DNA of 8,210 nucleotides from Sulfitobacter sp. (lineage in GTDB: Bacteria; Pseudomonadota; Alphaproteobacteria; Rhodobacterales; Rhodobacteraceae). Each line of letters begins with the position of its first letter. Position 1 is the first letter of the stretch. Below, piece by piece: positions 5,544 through 8,210 of the stretch. The notes beneath the pieces were generated by a model. It worked only from the letters and a program-made list of their open reading frames with translations, was not told where the DNA came from and ran no database searches. The stretch is from assembly GCA_024636395.1 (NCBI GenBank), contig JAGXHD010000100.1, forward strand, positions 1-8,210, given 5' to 3'. Both the position numbers and the translations under genes were made by a program.

Positions 5544-5630
5544 TTGCGCAGCGTTTTTCGCTGCACTGCGGCGCAAATGGGGTTGAAGTTTTTGCGCTAA
5601 AATGCCCCTGTGTGCGCAATAATGTTGCGC
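5544..5630. promoter_or_regulatory. Array of five TTGCGC half-sites upstream of mcl2
   Basis: Copies of TTGCGC or its complement GCGCAA lie at 5544-5549, 5571-5576, 5592-5597, 5614-5619 and 5625-5630. The centre-to-centre distances are 27, 21, 22 and 11 bp, so the last four fall on one face of the helix. The last two form a perfect inverted repeat, GCGCAA-TAATG-TTGCGC. A perfect hairpin GCAGCG-TTTTT-CGCTGC overlaps the first copy (5548-5564). The array ends 24 bp before the mcl2 start and probably binds a regulator of the cluster. The regulator is not identified. Confidence 0.5.
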
Positions 5631-5653
5631 CCTACAAACCCAAGGAGCTTTCC

Positions 5654-6511
5654 ATGCCCTCCATCGCGCGCCCGCTGCGGTCCGTTCTCTACATTCCCGG
5701 CTCCAAACCCCGCGCGCTCGACAAAGCGCGCGGCCTGTCGGCCGATGCGATCATCTTCGATCTGGAGGATGCCGTTATCCCGGAAGAGAAAATCGCTGCC
5801 CGTGCCACGCTCGCCGAGGCGCTTGCAGTGGGCGGCTATGGCGCGCGCCTGAAGATCATCCGCATCAACGGTCTGGATACCGAATGGGGGATGGACGATG
5901 CAAAAGCTGCGGCAACGATGGGCGCAGATGCCATCCTGCTGCCAAAGGTAAATTCCCCTGCCGATCTGGAGGCCTTGGCCGATATCGTCGGTGATATGCC
6001 GCTGTGGGCAATGATGGAGACACCTGCAGGCATGCTGAACGCGCCCGCCATCGCAGGGCATCGCGCGCTCCAGGGCATGGTCATGGGCACCAATGATCTG
6101 GCCAAGGATCTGCAAACCCGCACCCGCCCCGACCGCCTGCCGATGATCACAGCCCTCGGCCTTTGCGTGCTCGCAGGAAAGGCCCACGGCGTGGCGCTCA
6201 TCGATGGCGTCTATAATGCGTTCAAAGATGACGAGGGCCTGAAATTCGAATGCGATCAGGGGCGCGATATGGGATTTGACGGCAAAACCCTAATCCACCC
6301 CGCTCAGCTCGACGTGGCCAACGCAGCATTCTCTCCCTCCGACGAGGAAGTCGATCTTGCCCGCCGCCAGATCGCCGCCTTCGAGGAATGCGAAGCCACC
6401 GGTCAGGGTGTCGCCGTGGTCGATGGCCGCATTGTTGAAAATCTTCATGTTGCCACGGCACGCGAAACACTGGCAAAGCTGGACGCAATCAAAGCCCTCA
6501 CTTCGGAGTAA
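5654..6511 (+). CDS. mcl2: Malyl-CoA thioesterase / malyl-CoA lyase family protein (Mcl2-like, HpcH/CitE family)
   Basis: This cytoplasmic enzyme of the HpcH/HpaI/CitE superfamily has 285 residues. Seen: RSVLYIPGSKPRALDKA at 9-25; FDLEDAV at 35-41; RING at 70-73; LPKV at 96-99; ETPAG at 122-126 and GTNDL at 145-149, with Glu122 and Asp148 placed as the Mg2+ ligands; and GFDGKTLIHPAQ at 207-218. In Rhodobacter sphaeroides the longer Mcl1 (about 318 residues) cleaves malyl-CoA and beta-methylmalyl-CoA, while the shorter Mcl2 hydrolyses (3S)-malyl-CoA to malate. The short length and linkage to a mesaconyl-CoA hydratase gene point to Mcl2, but lyase activity cannot be excluded. The start at 5654 follows AAGGAG with 6 bases spacing. 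It heads a cluster with the next three genes; 4 bases separate it from the NnrU gene. Confidence 0.85.
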   Translation: MPSIARPLRSVLYIPGSKPRALDKARGLSADAIIFDLEDAVIPEEKIAARATLAEALAVGGYGARLKIIRINGLDTEWGMDDAKAAATMGADAILLPKVNSPADLEALADIVGDMPLWAMMETPAGMLNAPAIAGHRALQGMVMGTNDLAKDLQTRTRPDRLPMITALGLCVLAGKAHGVALIDGVYNAFKDDEGLKFECDQGRDMGFDGKTLIHPAQLDVANAAFSPSDEEVDLARRQIAAFEECEATGQGVAVVDGRIVENLHVATARETLAKLDAIKALTSE

Positions 6512-6515
6512 TCCA

Positions 6516-7070
6516 ATGTCCCTTCTCGTTCCCGGCCTCATCTTGTGGATCGCCGCCCACTATTTCAAACGTCTGATGCCCGCGCGCCGCGCCGCAATGG
6601 GTAATGCGGGCAAGGGTATATTGGCTCTCGCCATTGTGGGCTCGCTCATCTTGATTATCATCGGCTATCGCACGGCGCCCTTCGTGCCGGTCTGGTCGCC
6701 CCCAGCTTTTCTGACAGGTATCAACAATCTCGCGATGATCCTCGCGCTTTGGGTTTATGGCTCGTCCGCCGCCAAAGGCGCCAAGGCATGGCCCGCGTCC
6801 AAAATCCGCCATCCGCAGCTCGTCGCCGTAATGATCTGGGCAGGTGCGCATTTGCTGGTCAACGGACACATGGCCGCGATCATCCTGTTCGGCGGCATGT
6901 TCGCTTGGGCCGCTGGCTCGATCTTCCTGATCAACCGCGCGGAGCCCGCCTGGACGCCGCCCGCCCCCGCAGGTCGTGCAACCTATATCCGCCTCACTGT
7001 GATCTCTCTGGTGATGCTGGTGCTCATCAGCGCCATCCACATCTGGCTCGGCGTCAATCCCTTCGGCTAA
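6516..7070 (+). CDS. NnrU-family integral membrane protein
   Basis: This 184-residue membrane protein has about five hydrophobic segments (near 2-15, 34-52, 68-84, 102-137 and 157-179). The family pattern of NnrU (PF07298) is clear: a GxxGRG-like loop replaced by GNAGKG, IIIGYRTAPFVPVW, and the conserved block RHPQLVAVMIWAGAHLLVNGHMAAIILFGGMFAWA at residues 98-132, with His112, Asn116 and Gly117. NnrU was first named from a nitrite/nitric oxide reductase cluster, and related domains occur in isomerases of carotenoid metabolism. No denitrification genes are present here, so the role is unknown. The start at 6516 uses GGAG inside the last codons of mcl2, so the two genes are translationally coupled. 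The C-terminal 45 residues, with an extra membrane helix, go beyond the core conserved block. Confidence 0.85.
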   Translation: MSLLVPGLILWIAAHYFKRLMPARRAAMGNAGKGILALAIVGSLILIIIGYRTAPFVPVWSPPAFLTGINNLAMILALWVYGSSAAKGAKAWPASKIRHPQLVAVMIWAGAHLLVNGHMAAIILFGGMFAWAAGSIFLINRAEPAWTPPAPAGRATYIRLTVISLVMLVLISAIHIWLGVNPFG

Positions 7071-7103
7071 AGTCGGCCTTTCGATCAACTTTCAGGATAC
7101 CCC

Positions 7104-7307
7104 ATGAAGCTCTACCGTTTCCTCTCGGAGCAAGACACCTCCGCCTTTTGTCACAAAGTCACCGACGCGCTCAACAAAGGGTGGGAGCTTTACGGCTCCC
7201 CAACCCAGACATGGGACCACGCCGAAGGCGTGATGCGCTGCGGCCAGTCGGTCGTGAAAGAGGTGGAGGGCACCTATACCCCCGAGACGAAACTGGGAGC
7301 GCACTGA
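7104..7307 (+). CDS. DUF1737 domain protein (67 aa)
   Basis: This short soluble protein covers a whole DUF1737 domain: MKLYRFLSEQDTSAFCHKVT, then DALNKGWELYGSPTQTW, then CGQSVVKEVEGTY. The function of this family is not known. It has no signal peptide or membrane segment and two cysteines (Cys16 and Cys46). AGGA lies 6 bases before the start. It sits 33 bases after the NnrU gene and one base before the hydratase gene, so it belongs to the same transcription unit. The position inside a CoA-ester cluster suggests an accessory role there, but this is only inference. Confidence 0.85.
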   Translation: MKLYRFLSEQDTSAFCHKVTDALNKGWELYGSPTQTWDHAEGVMRCGQSVVKEVEGTYTPETKLGAH

Positions 7308-7308
7308 T

Positions 7309-8210
7309 ATGGCCGTCAAACCCACGGCGACAAAGACAAACAGCGGCAATTTCTTCGAGGACTACAGCGTCGGCCAGATCCTGACCCACGCAGTCCCCCG
7401 CACCGTCAAGGAAGGCGAACGCGCGCTCTATCACGCGCTCTATCCCGCCCGCCACGCGCTCTATTCCTCCGATCAGTTCGCCCAAGTTTGCGGCCTGCCC
7501 TCAAGCCCTCTCGACGATATGATCGCTTTCCACGTGGTATTCGGCAAATCCGTCCCCGATGTGTCGCTTAATGCCGTCGCCAACCTCGGCTATGCGCAAG
7601 GGCGCTGGCTCCTGCCCGTCTGGCCCGGCGACACTCTGCGTAGCCAGTCTGAAGTGATCGGCCTCAAGCAAAACTCCAATGGCAAAACCGGTGTGGTCTA
7701 CGTCCGCACTACGGGTCTTAACCAGCACGACGCGCCCGTGATGGAATACGTGCGCTGGGTGATGGTCCGCAAACGCTCCGCGAGCGCACCCGCGCCTGAA
7801 ACCGTCGTGCCCGATCTGCCCGAAGCCATCGCCGCCGAAGATCTGGTGATCCCTGAAGGCCTCGATTTCACCAACTACGATTTCGATCTCGGCGGAGAGC
7901 CACACCGCTGGGGCGAATATGCTGTGGGCGAGAAAATCAACCACGTCGACGGCGTCACCATTGAAGAAGCCGAGCACATGATGGCCACCCGCCTGTGGCA
8001 GAATACGGCCAAGGTCCATTTCGACACCTCCGCCCGCCCCGATGGCAGTCGACTGATCTATGGCGGCCACGTCATTTCTATGGCGCGCGCGCTCTCTTTT
8101 AATGGCCTCGCCAACGCGCAGATGATCGTGGGCCTCAATGGCGGCGCTCACGCGAATCCGTGCCTTGCAGGCGATACCATCCGCGCGTGGTCCGAAGTGC
8201 TCGACAAGGC
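7309..8210 (+). CDS. mch: Mesaconyl-CoA hydratase (double MaoC hotdog), cut by window edge
   Basis: The first 300 codons, of about 340 expected, are present; the gene runs off the right edge. Mesaconyl-CoA hydratase interconverts mesaconyl-CoA and beta-methylmalyl-CoA in the ethylmalonyl-CoA pathway. Two hotdog-type halves are visible: residues about 14-155, with FFEDYSVGQ, SSDQFAQVCGLPSSPLDDMIAFHVVFGK split across 53-80 and LPVWPGDTL at 102-110; and about 185-300, with FDLGGEPHRWGEY at 192-204, RLWQNTAKVHFDTS at 228-241, YGGHVISMARALSFNGL at 251-267 and LAGDTI at 286-291. The NTAKVHFD block and YGGH motif are typical of this group rather than of single-domain MaoC enoyl hydratases. The start at 7309 lies one base after the DUF1737 stop, with GGGAG 9 bases upstream. 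The genomic partner Mcl2 supports the assignment. Confidence 0.88.
   Translation, partial: MAVKPTATKTNSGNFFEDYSVGQILTHAVPRTVKEGERALYHALYPARHALYSSDQFAQVCGLPSSPLDDMIAFHVVFGKSVPDVSLNAVANLGYAQGRWLLPVWPGDTLRSQSEVIGLKQNSNGKTGVVYVRTTGLNQHDAPVMEYVRWVMVRKRSASAPAPETVVPDLPEAIAAEDLVIPEGLDFTNYDFDLGGEPHRWGEYAVGEKINHVDGVTIEEAEHMMATRLWQNTAKVHFDTSARPDGSRLIYGGHVISMARALSFNGLANAQMIVGLNGGAHANPCLAGDTIRAWSEVLDK

Noticed and set aside
5597..6187. Minus-strand open frame (196 codons) opposite mcl2
   Set aside because: It is antisense to a protein with full CitE-family motifs and has no recognisable fold of its own.
7501..8151. Minus-strand open frame (216 codons) opposite mch
   Set aside because: It is antisense to the MaoC-family hydratase, which carries family motifs throughout. 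Composition is typical of a shadow frame.

Overview
The window looks like a chromosomal segment of an alphaproteobacterium, most likely a member of the Rhodobacterales (Roseobacter/Rhodobacter type). The base composition is GC-rich, the proteins have the typical wording of that order, and TCA-cycle genes sit beside genes of the ethylmalonyl-CoA type of acetyl-CoA/C3 metabolism. No mobile element, CRISPR array, tRNA or rRNA gene was seen. The content is mostly ordinary central metabolism. The most interesting signals are in the intergenic control regions.

Left part (1-2879, all minus strand): reading from right to left, mdh (malate dehydrogenase) ends at a strong intrinsic terminator. It is followed by sdhC, sdhD and the N-terminal 245 codons of sdhA (succinate dehydrogenase membrane anchors and flavoprotein); sdhA runs off the left edge. 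Between the mdh terminator and sdhC lie two perfect copies of the palindrome TGTGATCACA, 20 bp apart, with a TATAAT on the sdh strand between them. This is a good candidate for a regulated sdh promoter. The 199-bp spacer between sdhD and sdhA is unusually rich in hairpins.

Middle part (3062-5386): two tandem paralogous genes on the minus strand encode exported PRC-barrel proteins. The downstream one has a near-ideal Shine-Dalgarno sequence, its own terminator, and a GGAAC-N17-CGTT element that matches the consensus of the alphaproteobacterial general-stress sigma factor EcfG. Divergent from them is a TauE/SafE-type membrane transporter gene. It converges, with only 10 bp between stop codons, on a gene for a small exported two-cysteine protein of unknown function.

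Right part (5654-8210, plus strand): a tight four-gene cluster holds an HpcH/CitE-family malyl-CoA thioesterase/lyase (mcl2-like), an NnrU-family membrane protein, a 67-residue DUF1737 protein, and a double-hotdog MaoC-family mesaconyl-CoA hydratase that runs off the right edge. Mesaconyl-CoA hydratase makes beta-methylmalyl-CoA. The Mcl family cleaves beta-methylmalyl-CoA to glyoxylate plus propionyl-CoA, or handles malyl-CoA to give malate. The malate and succinate that result feed the divergently placed mdh and sdh genes, so the window links the ethylmalonyl-CoA pathway with the TCA cycle. The region upstream of mcl2 carries five TTGCGC/GCGCAA half-sites, four of them in helical phase, which looks like a regulator-binding array.

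No gap without a gene exceeds 300 bp. The largest gaps are 5387-5653 (mcl2 control region), 1701-1916 (sdh promoter and mdh terminator), 741-934 (sdhD-sdhA spacer) and 2880-3061 (mdh promoter region and PRC terminator).
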